Assembly (NCBI GenBank): GCA_963682025.1
Contig: OY821520.1
Span: 181,598,825-181,662,824 of the forward strand
DNA length: 64,000 nucleotides
From: Cordilura impudica
Taxonomy: Eukaryota; Arthropoda; Insecta; Diptera; Scathophagidae
Direction of reading: 5' to 3'
The position numbers and the translations under genes were made by a program. Positions 22,610-33,903 of this stretch are shown here, piece after piece. Below the pieces are notes generated by a model, which was not told the DNA's origin, made no database searches, and was given only the letters and a program-made list of their open reading frames with translations. Position 1 is the stretch's first letter; every line of letters starts with the position of its first letter.

Positions 22610-23240
22610 TAGTAGAAAAATATTGGGAAAATATGGCCTAGGAAAACAAAATGAAAATAACCTATCTATTATGAACACAATGTTCAAATAACACTCGAGA
22701 AGGTTATCTACTTCGACAAGCCCAGGCGGCTTTTATAAGAATCATATAGATTATGTAATAGTTGGACAGAGGTGGAGATCATCCATACGAAATGTGAAAG
22801 CAAAACCAGGTCCAGACTGCGATAGTGATCACAAGCTACTAGTGTGTTATTTCAAAATAAAATTACACGTAGTAATAAGGTTTTGAAAAAATTGGTCATA
22901 GACCCACACAGAACTCCGACAATTGACTCTCGATAACTGATGCTGCAAAAAAGTGGAAAAATGAATGTGAAACTCTGAAGCTCGTTGAAGATAGAAAAAA
23001 ACTCAAACAACGAAACACATCCGAAAATATTAGCGAAATACACCAGCTAGATAAATTCATCAATGAATCTTGTTATAGAGACAAAAACCAGTTCATAATG
23101 GAAACTTGTATAGAAGTAGAGAAGCATGCAGAAAAGCCGGAGTCAAGAAAGCATTTTATATTCCTATCCAGAGACTTCAAGGCTCAAACTTAAGTCCTCC
23201 AAAATGAATCTAACATCATAATAAGGGATCCAATAAAAAT
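22610..23240 (+). pseudogene. RTE-like LINE endonuclease fragment
   Basis: The plus-strand translation gives, in colinear pieces, 'GKYGLGKQNENN' (about 22628-22665) and 'STSTSPGGFYKNHIDYVIVG' (about 22705-22765). Then comes 'QRWRSSIRNVKAKPG' and 'DCDSDHKLLV' (about 22765-22850). These match the C-terminal motifs of apurinic-type endonucleases of RTE-clade LINEs, where 'SDH' is the terminal catalytic motif. Downstream a lysine-rich linker decays with stops and frameshifts. The sequence runs straight into the heptamer array at 23241. It is head-to-head with the RT fragment at 22.0-22.5 kb, which belongs to another element. Confidence 0.75.
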
Positions 23241-26200
23241 TGCTGAAAAATTAAAAATTAAAAATTAAAAATTAAAAATTAAAAATTAAAAATTAAAAAT
23301 TAAAAATTAAAAATTAAAAGTTAAAAATTAAAAATTAAAAGTTGAAAATTAAAAACTAAAAATTAAAAATTAAAAATTAAAAATTAAATAATAAAAATTA
23401 AAAATTAAAAATTAAAAATTAAAAATTAAAAATTAAAAATTAAAAATTAAAAATTAATAATTAGAAATTAAAAATTAAAAATTAAAAATTAAAAATTAAA
23501 AATTAAAAATTAAAAATTAAAAATTAAAAATTAAAAATTAAAAATTAAAAATTAAAAATTAAAAATTAAAAATTAAAAATTAAAAATTAAAAATTAAAAA
23601 TTAAAAATTAAAAATTAAAAATTAAAAATTAAAAATTAAAAATTAAAAATTAAAAATTAAAAATTAAAAATTAAAAATTAAAAATTAAAAATTAAAAATT
23701 AAAAATTAAAAATTAAAAATTAAAAATTAAAAATTAAAAATTAAAAATTAAAAATTAAAAATTAAAAATTAAAAATTAAAAATTAAAAATTAAAAATTAA
23801 AAATTAAAAATTAAAAATTAAAAATTAAAAATTAAAAATTAAAAATTAAAAATTAAAAATTAGAAATTAAAAATTAAAAATTAAAAATTAAAAATTAAAA
23901 ATTAAAAATTAAAAATTAAAAATTAAAAATTAAAAATTAAAAATTAAAAATTAAAAATTAAAAATTAAAAATTAAAAATTAAAAATTAAAAATTAAAAAT
24001 TAAAAATTAAAAATTAAAAATTAAAAATTAAAAATTAAAAATTAAAAATTAAAAATTAAAAATTAAAAATTAAAAATTAAAAATTAAAAATTAAAAATTA
24101 AAAATTAAAAATTAAAAATTAAAAATTAAAAATTAAAAATTAAAAATTAAAAATTAAAAATTAAAAATTAAAAATTAAAAATTAAAAATTAAAAATTAAA
24201 AATTAAAAATTAAAAATTAAAAATTAAAAATTAAAAATTAAAAATTAAAAATTAAAAATTAAAAATTAAAAATTAAAAATTAAAAATTAAAAATTAAAAA
24301 CTAAAAATTAAAAATTAAAAATTAAAAATTAAAAATTAAAAATTAAAAATTAAAAATTAAAAATTAAAAATTAAAAATTAAAAATTAAAAATTAAAAATT
24401 AAAAATTAAAAATTAAAAATTAAAAATTAAAAATTAAAAATTAAAAATTAAAAATTAAAAATTAAAAATTAAAAATTAAAAATTAAAAATTAAAAATTAA
24501 AAATTAAAAATTAAAAATTAAAAATTAAAAAATAAAAATTAAAAATTAAAAATTAAAAATTAAAAATTAAAAATTAAAAATTAAAAATTAAAAATTAAAA
24601 ATTAAAAATTAAAAATTAAAAATTAAAAATTAAAAATTAAAAATTAAAAATTAAAAATTAAAAATTAAAAATTAAAAATTAAAAATAAAAATTAAAAATT
24701 AAAAATTAAAAATTAAAAATTAAAAATTAAAAATTAAAAATTAAAAATTAAAAATTAAAAATTAAAAATTAAAAATTAAAAATTAAAAATTAAAAATTAA
24801 AAATTAAAAATTAAAAATTAAAAATTAAAAATTAAAAATTAAAAATTAAAAATTAAAAACTAAAAATTAAAAATTAAAAATTAAAAATTAAAAATTAAAA
24901 ATTAAAAATTAAAAATTAAAAATTAAAAATTAAAAATTAAAAATTAAAAATTAAAAATTAAAAATTAAAAATTAAAAATTAAAAATTAAAATTAAAAATT
25001 AAAAATTAAAAATTTAAAAATTAAAAATTAAAAATTAAAAATTAAAAATTAAAAATTAAAAATTAAAAATTAAAAATTAAAAATTAAAAATTAAAAATTA
25101 AAAATTAAAAATTAAAAATTAAAAATTAAAAATTAAAAATTAAAAATTAAAAATTAAAAATTAAAAATTAAAAATTAAAAATTAAAAATTAAAAATTAAA
25201 AATTAAAAATTAAAAATTAGAAATTAAAAATTAAAAATTAAAAATTAAAAATTAAAAATTAAAAATTAAAAATTAAAAATTAAAAATTAAAAATTAAAAA
25301 TTAAAAATTAAAAATTAAAAATTAAAAATTAAAAATTAAAAATTAAAAATTAAAAATTAAAAATTAAAAATTAAAAATTAAAAATTAAAAATTAAAAATT
25401 AAAAATTAAAAATTAAAAATTAAAAATTAAAAATTAAAAATTAAAAATTAAAAATTAAAAATTAAAAATTAAAAATTAAAAATTAAAAATTAAAAATTAA
25501 AAATTAAAAATTAAAAATTAAAAATTAAAAACTAAAAACTAAAAATTAAAAATTAAAAATTAAAAATTAAAAATTAAAAATTAAAAATTAAAAATTAAAA
25601 ATTAAAAATTAAAAATTAAAAATTAAAAATTAAAAATTAAAAATTAAAAATTAAAAATTAAAAATTAAAAATTAAAAATTAAAAATTAAAAATTAAAAAT
25701 TAAAAATTAAAAATTAAAAATTAAAAATTAAAAATTAAAAATTAAAAATTAAAAATTAAAAATTAAAAATTAAAAATTAAAAATTAAAAATTAAAAATTA
25801 AAAATTAAAAATTAAAAATTAAAAATTAAAAATTAAAAATTAAAAATTAAAAATTAAAAATTAAAAATTAAAAATTAAAAATTAAAAATGAAAAATTAAA
25901 AATTAAAAATTAAAAATTAAAAATTAAAAATTAAAAATTAAAAATTAAAAATTAAAAATTAAAAATTAAAAATTAAAAATTAAAAATTAAAAATTAATAA
26001 TTAAAAATTAAAAATTAAAAATTCAAAATTAAAAATTAAAAATTAAAAATTAAAAATTAAAAATTAAAAATTAAAAATTAAAAATTAAAAACTAAAAATT
26101 AAAAATTAAAAATTAAAAATTTAAAATTAAAAATTAAAAATTAAAAATTAAAAATTAAAAATTAAAAATTAAAAATTAAAAATTAAAAATTAAAAATTAA

Positions 26201-26576
26201 AAATTAAAAATTAAAAATTAAAAATTAAAAATTAAAAATTAAAAATTAAAAATTAAAAATTAAAAATTAAAAATTAAAAATTAAAAATTAAAAATTAAAA
26301 ATTAAAAATTAAAAATTAAAAATTAAAAATTAAAAATTAAAAATTAAAAATTAAAAATTAAAAATTAAAAATTAAAAATTAAAAATTAAAAATTAAAAAT
26401 TAAAAATTAAAAATTAAAAATTAAAAATTAAAAATTAAAAATTAAAAATTAAAAATTAAAAATTAAAAATTAAAAATTAAAAATTAAAAATTAAAAATTA
26501 AAAATTAAAAATTAAAAGTTAAAAATTAAAAATTATAAATTAAAAATTAAAAATTAAAAATTAAAAATTAAAAATT
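23241..26576 (+). repeat. (TTAAAAA)n heptamer array, block 1a
   Basis: About 3.3 kb of almost perfect 7-bp repeat (AAAAATT) with scattered single-base variants (AAAAGTT, AAAACTA, AATAATT). The left edge is degenerate (23241-23470) and the middle is very homogeneous. No coding capacity. Confidence 0.98.
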
Positions 26577-27363
26577 AACAAGTAAGAAAATTATAGTCGG
26601 TCTAGACCGACTATACGATACCCTATACCATGCGTTTAGAAACCCTATCTCTTAGCTAACTGGACATAGAAAATAAGCAAAAACCAAATTTGAGTGGGAT
26701 TTTTATTAATTTTTTTGGCTGCAGATATAAAAAAGTTCATATCGGATGCTATATCTATAAAGGGGCTAGGTCCAAAAATGGACCGATCCTGATCATGTTT
26801 GGTAAAGTCTCTTCTATTTTGCAAAAATATGTACAAACAGAATTTGAGAAGAATCAGTGCAATATTTTTGTTTTTTAATAGATTTAACTGAAGATCGGGA
26901 AGAAGCTCTATATGGGGTCAAAGGGATCATTTTTGGACTACTCATTAGTGGATATAATGAACGCATACAAACCCAATTTGAGTAAGATCTATATGACAAT
27001 TTGGATCTTATGGCAATTTATGTCGATTTCATATGGGTAATTTGTATGGGGGCTAGGTCTGAACATGGACCGATTCTCACCAATTTCAATAGCGTTCATC
27101 CCATGGCCGATAAAAGCTTATATACCAAATTTCATCAAAATATATTCATATTTGCGACCTGCAGTTTGATTACAAGCTTTACATGGACACACAGACGGAC
27201 GGACGGACGGACGGACGGACGGACGGACATTGTTAAATCAACTCAGAAAGTGATTCTGATTCGATCGGTATAATTAAAGATGGGTCTAGGTCAAATATTT
27301 TTGGTTGTTACAAACAGCAGCACAAAGTCATTATACCCAAACCACATAGTGGTATAGGGTATA
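26577..27363 (+). mobile_element. Complete DINE-like (Helitron-type) non-autonomous element, family A
   Basis: Because it lies inside the heptamer array, both ends are visible. The 5' end is 'aacaagtaagaaaattatag' followed by a perfect 24-bp palindrome (26592-26615). The interior has 'aaatttgagtgggattttta' and 'ctgaacatggaccgattctc' modules and a (GACG)n core (27196-27228). The 3' end has a CCAC-ATA-GTGG hairpin nested in tataccc/gggtata (27332-27363). No protein is encoded. No target duplication longer than 1-2 A is possible, in keeping with Helitron-like insertion. It is the reference copy for the fragments elsewhere in the window. Confidence 0.85.
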
Positions 27364-28070
27364 AAAATTAAAAATTAAAAATTAAAAATTAAAAATTAAA
27401 AATTAAAAATAAAAAATTAAAAATTAAAAATTAAAAATTAAAAATTAAAAATTAAAAATTAAAAATTAAAAATTAAAAATTAAAAATTAAAAATTAAAAA
27501 TTAAAAATTAAAAATTAAAAATTAAAAATTAAAAATTAAAAATTAAAAATTAAAAATTAAAAATTAAAAATTAAAAATTAAAAATTAAAAATTAAAAATT
27601 AAAAATTAAAAATTAAAAATTAAAAATTAAAAATTAAAAATTAAAAATTAAAAATTAAAAATTAAAAATTAAAAATTAAAAATTAAAAATTAAAAATTAA
27701 AAATTAAAAATTAAAAATTAAAAATTAAAAATTAAAAATTAAAAATTAAAAAATAAAAATTAAAAATTAAAAATTAAAAATTAAAAATTAAAAATTAAAA
27801 ATTAAAAATTGAAAATTAAAAATTAAAAATTAAAAATTAAAAATTAAAAATTAAAAATTAAAAATTAAAAATTAAAAATTAAAAATTAAAAATTAAAAAT
27901 TAAAAATTAAAAATTAAAAATTAAAAATTAAAAATTAAAAATTAAAAATTAAAAATTAAAAATTAAAAATTAAAAAATTAAAAATTAAAAATTAAAAATT
28001 AAAAATTAAAAATTAAAATTAAAAATTAAAAATTAAAAATTAAAAATTATAAATAAAAATTAAAAATTAA
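27364..28070 (+). repeat. (TTAAAAA)n heptamer array, block 1b
   Basis: Continuation of block 1a on the far side of the DINE-like insertion. It ends with the slightly irregular 'aaataaaaattaaaaatt' edge that is also found at the start of U2. Confidence 0.97.
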
Positions 28071-28074
28071 AAAA

Positions 28075-28572
28075 ATGGATAGGTTTTTAACCAAACAAGC
28101 AAGAAATGGTAAGTACATTTAAAAAACTTTAGATATTTATAATTGCAAATTTAAGTTTTACATCTTTTAGAAACAGAAACAAATGAAGAAGCTGCATGTG
28201 GTAGTGATGATTCGGAGGAATGTGTTTTGGTAGCAAACGCCAAATCAGGTAGCAATAAACGCAAAAAAGGTTTTTCTAATGAAAAAATTTATTTGTATTT
28301 ATTCGTAAAATATAGTATATTAATTTTATAAGTATGTGTGGAAGTATTTCACAAAGTCACCAGACAAAAAGCTTGCTAAATGCAACAAATGTGGCAAGGA
28401 ATATAAAACTAGTGGCAATAATAGTAATTTACTGGACCATTTAGCCAGATTCCACCCAAATTGTGATAATGATAATGATGACGCTGATGATGACGCTTCT
28501 GAATTAACTGCTTCCGCTTCCAGCACTACAAATAGTAGCAGACAATCCAGCATAAGATCGGTCTCCTTATAG
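28075..28572 (+). pseudogene. BED-type zinc-finger (hAT/ZBED-like) gene fragment, U1
   Basis: ATG at 28075 opens 'MDRFLTKQARN', followed by a perfect-looking donor 'gtaagtac'. After an acceptor 'tttacatcttttag' comes an acidic segment with 'NEEAACGSDDSEECVLVANA'. A second AT-rich gap precedes 'YVWKYFTKSPDKKLAKCNKC' and then 'LLDHLARFHPN'. Cys-x2-Cys plus His-x4-His spacing fits a BED DNA-binding finger. BED fingers occur at the N terminus of hAT transposases and domesticated ZBED proteins. It ends with a Ser/Asp-rich tail and a stop at 28572. No catalytic RNase-H-like domain follows. The phase of the second splice junction is not resolved. It is probably a captured or decayed hAT 5' end. Confidence 0.6.
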
Positions 28573-28880
28573 TTAAGACGTGCCGTAGTGTACGCCAACA
28601 ACTCATAGAAGAAATAGATGTGGATTTGCCATTGACACGTTTGATAAGTGGTGGATTTTATCATCTAAAAATCATTTTTTAAAGATTTTTTATTTAAAAT
28701 CAGCAATATAATAAAATATTTCGGCCGGCCTTTTCACTTGGTTAAACTATGGAAAACTATCGATTGTTATCGATGGTTCACTAAAAACTATTGATAGTTT
28801 CAGACATCTACTTTATTATATAATTATATGAGGATAATAAACTAGTAATTTATAATCTTAGTGAACTTATGCCAAGGAAT
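28573..28880 (+). repeat. AT-rich tail with TATCGAT inverted motif, U1
   Basis: At 28746-28800 the phrases 'aaactatggaaaactatcga', 'ttatcgatggttcac' and 'actattgatagttt' form a short inverted repeat. It has the same layout as 33158-33213 in U2. No gene is seen. Confidence 0.5.
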
Positions 28881-29160
28881 TGAAGCTATTTACTGTACAG
28901 AGGTTATATATCGGTTTTCTATTCCGTTTGTAATAAATCCCGGAGACCCCCATAAACTATATATATTATTGATCCTTATAAAAGAAGAATTCGATCTGGC
29001 GATATCCGTATTTCTGTCTATATGTCTGTATGTGTGTCTGTCTGTCTCTTGAAAACATTATCCGCACTACTTAGACTAAAAATGTTCGTAGTTTGATATT
29101 GAATTTGCAGCCTCTGGGCCCAATAGCCGAGGATTGATGTACGAAAATGTAAACCTACTC
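28881..29160 (+). repeat. INE-1-like family B fragment, U1
   Basis: 'ttctattccgtttgtaataa', 'cggagacccccataaactat' and 'ctgtctatatgtctgtatgt' show the INE-1-like interior and its CTGT-rich core. Confidence 0.75.
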
Positions 29161-29175
29161 CGATAAAATTTAATA

Positions 29176-29410
29176 TAAACAAGTAAGAAAATTAAAGTCG
29201 GTCTATACCGAATGTTCGATGCCCACAATACCACGATATGATGTAGAAAATATGCATAAAACAAATTTGAGTGGTATTATTATAACTTTGTTGCCCGGAG
29301 ATATGAAAAAGTTAATATCCGACACTATTTTTGTATTTGGATTAGGTTGAAAAATGGACCGATCCTGACCATATCTGGTAAAGTAACTTATTTTTTTGAA
29401 AAAGCATATA
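29176..29410 (+). repeat. DINE-like family A 5' part, U1 (interrupted by LTR)
   Basis: It starts 'aaacaagtaagaaaattaaa' and runs to 'gaaaaagcatata', where the family would continue 'caaaccaaat'. Instead the errantivirus LTR end begins at 29411. It is the duplicated copy of 33590-33824. Confidence 0.85.
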
Positions 29411-29489
29411 AATTAATTTCCTGCCCAATTCCGACAAATTATTGAAACAAAGATTTAATGCTGGTACTGAATTTATTTTAATACACAAC
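29411..29489 (-). repeat. Errantivirus LTR end fragment, U1
   Basis: 'aattaatttcctgcccaatt' through 'tgctggtactgaatttattt' equals 44386-44455, the inner end of the provirus 5' LTR, with one or two changes. It is a duplicated piece of the 3' LTR piece at 33825-33903. Confidence 0.85.
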
Positions 29490-30322
29490 CAAATTCGTTC
29501 AGCGGAAGGATAAAACTAATTATCTGTCAAATCAGACATGAGCTAAGTGTTACCATTCACGAAATAAGCACTAGTTGAAAAAAAACGTTAGATATATTCA
29601 AAGGAATATATGAAAAGGTTTTAGAAAATTAAATTAGGTTCTAAAATTAAATTAGGTTCAAATCGAACCCACGCAAAAGTTTTAAATATGTTACATTTTT
29701 TCAATAAATGTATCCCCATGCAGTAACCAAAACCAAACCAATTACTACCAAAATCCGTAAAAGTAAGTATCCATCAAAAATAAAAATTTTAAAATTTGTG
29801 ACTTTAACATTTTTTCCCGAGTGTTTGCTACTATTTCGGTACCATAAAAATCATTTTGGACAGGGGACCGGTTCATTTAGAACGAAGTTCCTGTATTCCA
29901 CAAATAATTTTTACTGACCAAAGCAAATTAAAAATCACAAAAGTTAAATTAAATTGTTAAAGTGTGAACTAAATCTCAAAACCAGTTTCCAATTCGGTCA
30001 ATTTAAATAGTGATTAACACATATTTAATTGAAATTCCAGAAGTGGAAATTCTGGAATGAAACTTAGGACACGCAAAAAAAAGATGTTAAGGAACAATGG
30101 GTGCTTTCCCGGTGCACAGATGTTAAAATTTAAAAAAATTATAGTTCCTATTTAGAAAAATTATAAAAAAGAAAAATCCGGTCTATTGTCGTTCAGGCCC
30201 CACGTTGGGCACCATTTCTGTAATGGTGCGGCGGTGGTGGAATTTCCGCTTACATTTCCCTGAGCCTTTGCTGGTCGCACGTGCTTGCGAAGGGGCCTAG
30301 CTCGCCGGATGGGTGGGGTCTT
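29490..30322. other. AT-rich U1 tail with orphan tRNA-Lys PBS
   Basis: No coding gene is seen. 'gccccacgttgggcacca' at 30197-30214 equals the 3' end of tRNA-Lys(CTT) plus CCA with one change. On the minus strand it is therefore a retroelement PBS. A GC-rich segment follows, cut off at 30322. Confidence 0.6.
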
Positions 30323-32489
30323 AAAAATTAAAAATTAAAAATTAAAAATTAAAAATTAAAAATTAAAAATTAAAAATTAAAAATTAAAAATTTAAAATTA
30401 AAAATTAAAAATTAAAAATTAAAAATTAAAAATTAAAAATTAAAAATTAAAAATTAAAAATTAAAAATTAAAAATTATAAATTAAAAATTAAAAATTAAG
30501 AATTAAAAATTAAAAATTAAAAATTAAAAATTAAAAATTAAAAATTAAAAATTAAAAATTAAAAATTAAAAATTAAAAATTAAAAATTAAAAATTAAAAA
30601 TTAAAAATTAAAAATTAAAAATTAAAAATTAAAAATTAAAAATTAAAAATTAAAAATTAAAAATTAAAAATTAAAAATTAAAAATTAAAAATTAAAAATT
30701 AAAAATTAAAAATTAAAAATTAAAAATTAAAAATTAAAAATTAAAAATTAAAAATTAAAAATTAAAAATTAAAAATTAAAAATTAAAAATTAAAAATTAA
30801 AAATTAAAAATTAAAAATTAAAAATTAAAAATTAAAAATTAAAAATTAAAAATTAAAAATTAAAAATTAAAAATTAAAAATTAAAAATTAAAAATTAAAA
30901 ATTAAAAATTAAAAATTAAAAATTAAAAATTAAAAATTAAAAATTAAAAATTAAAAATTAAAAATTAAAAATTAAAAATTAAAAATTAAAAATTAAAAAT
31001 TAAAAATTAAAAATTAAAAATTAAAAATTAAAAATTAAAAATTAAAAATTAAAAATTAAAAATTAAAAATTAAAAATTAAAAATTAAAAATTAAAAATTA
31101 AAAATTAAAAATTAAAAATTAAAAAATAAAAATTAAAAATTAAAAATTAAAAATTAAAAATTAAAAAATAAAATTTAAAAATTAAAAATTAAAACTTAAA
31201 AATTAAAAATTAAAAATTAAAAATTAAAAATTAAAAATTAAAAATTAAAAATTAAAAATTAAAAATTAAAAATTAAAAATTAAAAATTAAAAATTAAAAA
31301 TTAAAAATTAAAAATTAAAAATTAAAAATTAAAAATTAAAAATTAAAAATTAAAAATTAAAAATTAAAAATTAAAAATTAAAAATTAAAAATTAAAAATT
31401 AAAAATTAAAAATTAAAAATTAAAAATTAAAAATTAAAAATTAAAAATTAAAAATTAAAAATTAAAAATTAAAAATTAAAAATTAAAAATTAAAAATTAA
31501 AAATTAAAAATTAAAAATTAAAAATTAAAAATTAAAAATTAAAAATTAAAAATTAAAAATTAAAAATTAAAAATTAAAAATTAAAAATTAAAAATTAAAA
31601 ATTAAAAATTAAAAATTAAAAATTAAAAATTAAAAATTAAAAATTAAAAATTAAAAATTAAAAATTAAAAATTAAAAATTAAAAATTAAAAATTAAAAAA
31701 TAAAAAATAAAAATTAAAAATTAAAAATTAAAAATTAAAAATTAAAAATTAAAAATTAAAAATTAAAAATTAAAAATTAAAAATTAAAAATTAAAAATTA
31801 AAAATTAAAAATTAAAAGTTAAAAATTAAAAATTAAAAATTAAAAATTAAAAATTAAAAATTAAAAATTAAAAATTGAAAATTAAAAATTAAAACTTAAA
31901 AATTAAAAATTAAAAATTAAAATTAAAAATTAAAAATTAAAAATTAAAAATTAAAAATTAAAAATTAAAAATTAAAAATTAAAAATTAAAAATTAAAATT
32001 TAAAAATTAAAAATTAAAAATTAAAAATTAGAAATTAAAAATTAAAAATTAAAAATTAAAAATCAAAAATTAAAAATTAAAAATTAAAAATTGAAAATTA
32101 AAAATTAAAAATTAAAAATTAAAAATTAAAAATTAAAAATTAAAAATTAAAAATTAAAAATTAAAAATTAAAAATTAAAAATTAAAAATTAAAAATTAAA
32201 AATTAAAAATTAAAAATTAAAAATTAAAAATTAAAAATTAAAAATTAAAAATTAAAAATTAAAAATTAAAAATTAAAAATTAAAAATTAAAAATTAAAAA
32301 TTAAAAATTAAAAATTAAAAATTAAAAATTAAAAATTAAAAATTAAAAATTAAAAATTAAAAATTAAAAATTAAAAATTAAAAATTAAAAATTAAAAATT
32401 AAAAATTAAAAATTAAAAATTAAAAATTAAAAATTAAAAATTAAAAATTAAAAATTAAAAATTAAAAATAAAAATTAAAAATTAAAAAA
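30323..32489 (+). repeat. (TTAAAAA)n heptamer array, block 2
   Basis: About 2.15 kb of AAAAATT repeat between U1 and U2. Slightly more variants (AAAACTT, AAAATTT, AAATAAA) occur at 31115-32090. The right edge 'aaataaaaattaaaaatt' equals the right edge of block 1b. Confidence 0.97.
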
Positions 32490-32987
32490 ATGGATAGGTT
32501 TTTAACCAAACAAGAAAGAAATGGTAAGTACATTTAAAAAACTTTAGATATTTATAATTGCAAATTTAAGTTTTACATCTTTTAGAAACAGAAACAAATG
32601 AAGAAGCTGCATGTGGTAGTGATGATTCGGAGGAATGTGTTTTGGTAGCAAACGCCAAATCAGGTATTAATAAACGCAAAAAAGGTTTTTCTAATGAAAA
32701 AATTTATTTGTATTTATTCGTAAAATATAGTATATTAATTTTATAAGTAGGTGTGGAAGTATTTCACAAAGTCACCAGAGAAAAAGCTTGCTAAATGCAA
32801 CAAATGTGGCAAGGAATATAAAACTAGTGGCAATAATAGTAATTTACTGGACCATTTAGCCAGATTCCACCCAAATTGTGATAATGATAATGATGACGCT
32901 AATGATAACGCTTCTGAATTAACTGCTTCCGCTTCCAGCACTACAAATAGTAGCAGACAATCCAGCATAAGATCGGTCTCCTTATAG
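32490..32987 (+). pseudogene. BED-type zinc-finger gene fragment, U2
   Basis: Same layout as the U1 copy: ATG at 32490, donor 'gtaagtac', acidic exon, then a finger with 'CNKC' and 'DHLARFH' and a stop at 32987. Differences include Lys for Gln near the start ('caagaaagaaatgg'), Asn for Asp in the acidic tail, and TAG in place of the TAT that precedes 'GTG TGG AAG'. If that region is exon, the TAG is a stop and the copy is more damaged than in U1. No downstream transposase domain is present. Confidence 0.6.
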
Positions 32988-33294
32988 TTAAGACGTGCCG
33001 TAGTGTACGCCAACAATCATAGAAGAAATAGATGTGGATTTGCCATTGACACGTTTGATAAGTGGTGGGTTTTATCATCTAAAAATCATTTTTTAAAGAT
33101 TTTTTATTTAAAATCAGCAATATAATAAAATATTTCGGCCGGCCTTTTCACTTGGTTAAACTATCGAAAACTATCGATTGTAATCGATGGTTCACTAAAA
33201 ACTATTGATAGTTTCAGACATCTACTTTATTATATAATTATATGAGGATAATAAACTAGTAATTTATAATCTTAGTGAACTTATGCCAAGGAAT

Positions 33295-33580
33295 TGAAGC
33301 TATTTACTGTACAGAGGGTATATATCGGTTTTCTATTCCGTTTGTAATAAATCCCGGAGACCCCCATAAACTATATATATTATTGATCCTTATAAAAGAA
33401 GAATTCTATCTGGCGATATCCGTATTTCTGTCTATATGTCTGTATGTGTGTCTGTCTGTCTCTTGAAAACATTCTCCGCACTACTTAGACTAAAAATGTT
33501 CGTAGTTTGATATTGAATTTGCAGCCTCTGGGCCCAATAGCCGAGGATTGATGTACGAAAATGTAAACCTACTCCGATAA
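33295..33580 (+). repeat. INE-1-like family B fragment, U2
   Basis: Nearly identical to 28881-29160, including the CTGT core 'tgtctgtatgtgtgtctgtc'. Confidence 0.75.
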
Positions 33581-33589
33581 AATTTAATA

Positions 33590-33824
33590 TAAACAAGTAA
33601 GAAAAATAAAGTCGGTCTATACCGAATGTTCGATGCCCACAATACCACGATATGATATAGAAAATATGCATAAAACAAATTTGAGTGGTATTGTTATAAC
33701 TTTGTTGCCCGGAGATATGAAAAAGTTAATATCCGACACTATTTTTGTATTTGGATTAGGTTGAAAAATGGACCGATCCTGACCATATCTGGTAAAGTAA
33801 CTTATTTTTTTGAAAAAGCATATA
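33590..33824 (+). repeat. DINE-like family A copy, left flank of provirus
   Basis: It runs from 'aaacaagtaagaaaaataaa' to 'gaaaaagcatata'. Its continuation 'caaaccaaatttttaaaaaa' is at 44981, on the other side of the provirus. TATA (33821-33824) is repeated at 44977-44980 and is the target duplication. Confidence 0.85.
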
Positions 33825-33903
33825 AATTAATTTCCTGCCCAATTCCGACAAATTATTGAAACAAAGATTTAATGCTGGTACTGAATTTATTTTAATACAC
33901 AAC
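33825..33903 (-). repeat. 3' LTR, distal piece
   Basis: Matches 44386-44455 of the 5' LTR. It then diverges abruptly at 'tacacaaccaaattcgttca', where foreign DNA begins. Confidence 0.85.

Larger units (their letters stand above)
28046..30322 (+). repeat. Duplicated unit U1
   Basis: About 2.28 kb, nearly identical (roughly 1% differences by eye) to U2 at 32462-34736. In order it contains a BED-finger gene fragment, a TATCGAT-rich inverted motif, an INE-1-like family B fragment, the 5' part of a DINE-like A copy, a piece of errantivirus LTR, AT-rich DNA and a tRNA-Lys PBS. It breaks abruptly at 'gggtggggtctt' and is followed at once by the next heptamer array. Confidence 0.95.

Noticed and set aside
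23241..32489. Possible telomere-like function of the (TTAAAAA)n arrays
   Set aside because: The unit is not an insect telomere repeat (TTAGG), flies use other telomere systems, and the arrays are internal and interrupted by transposons.
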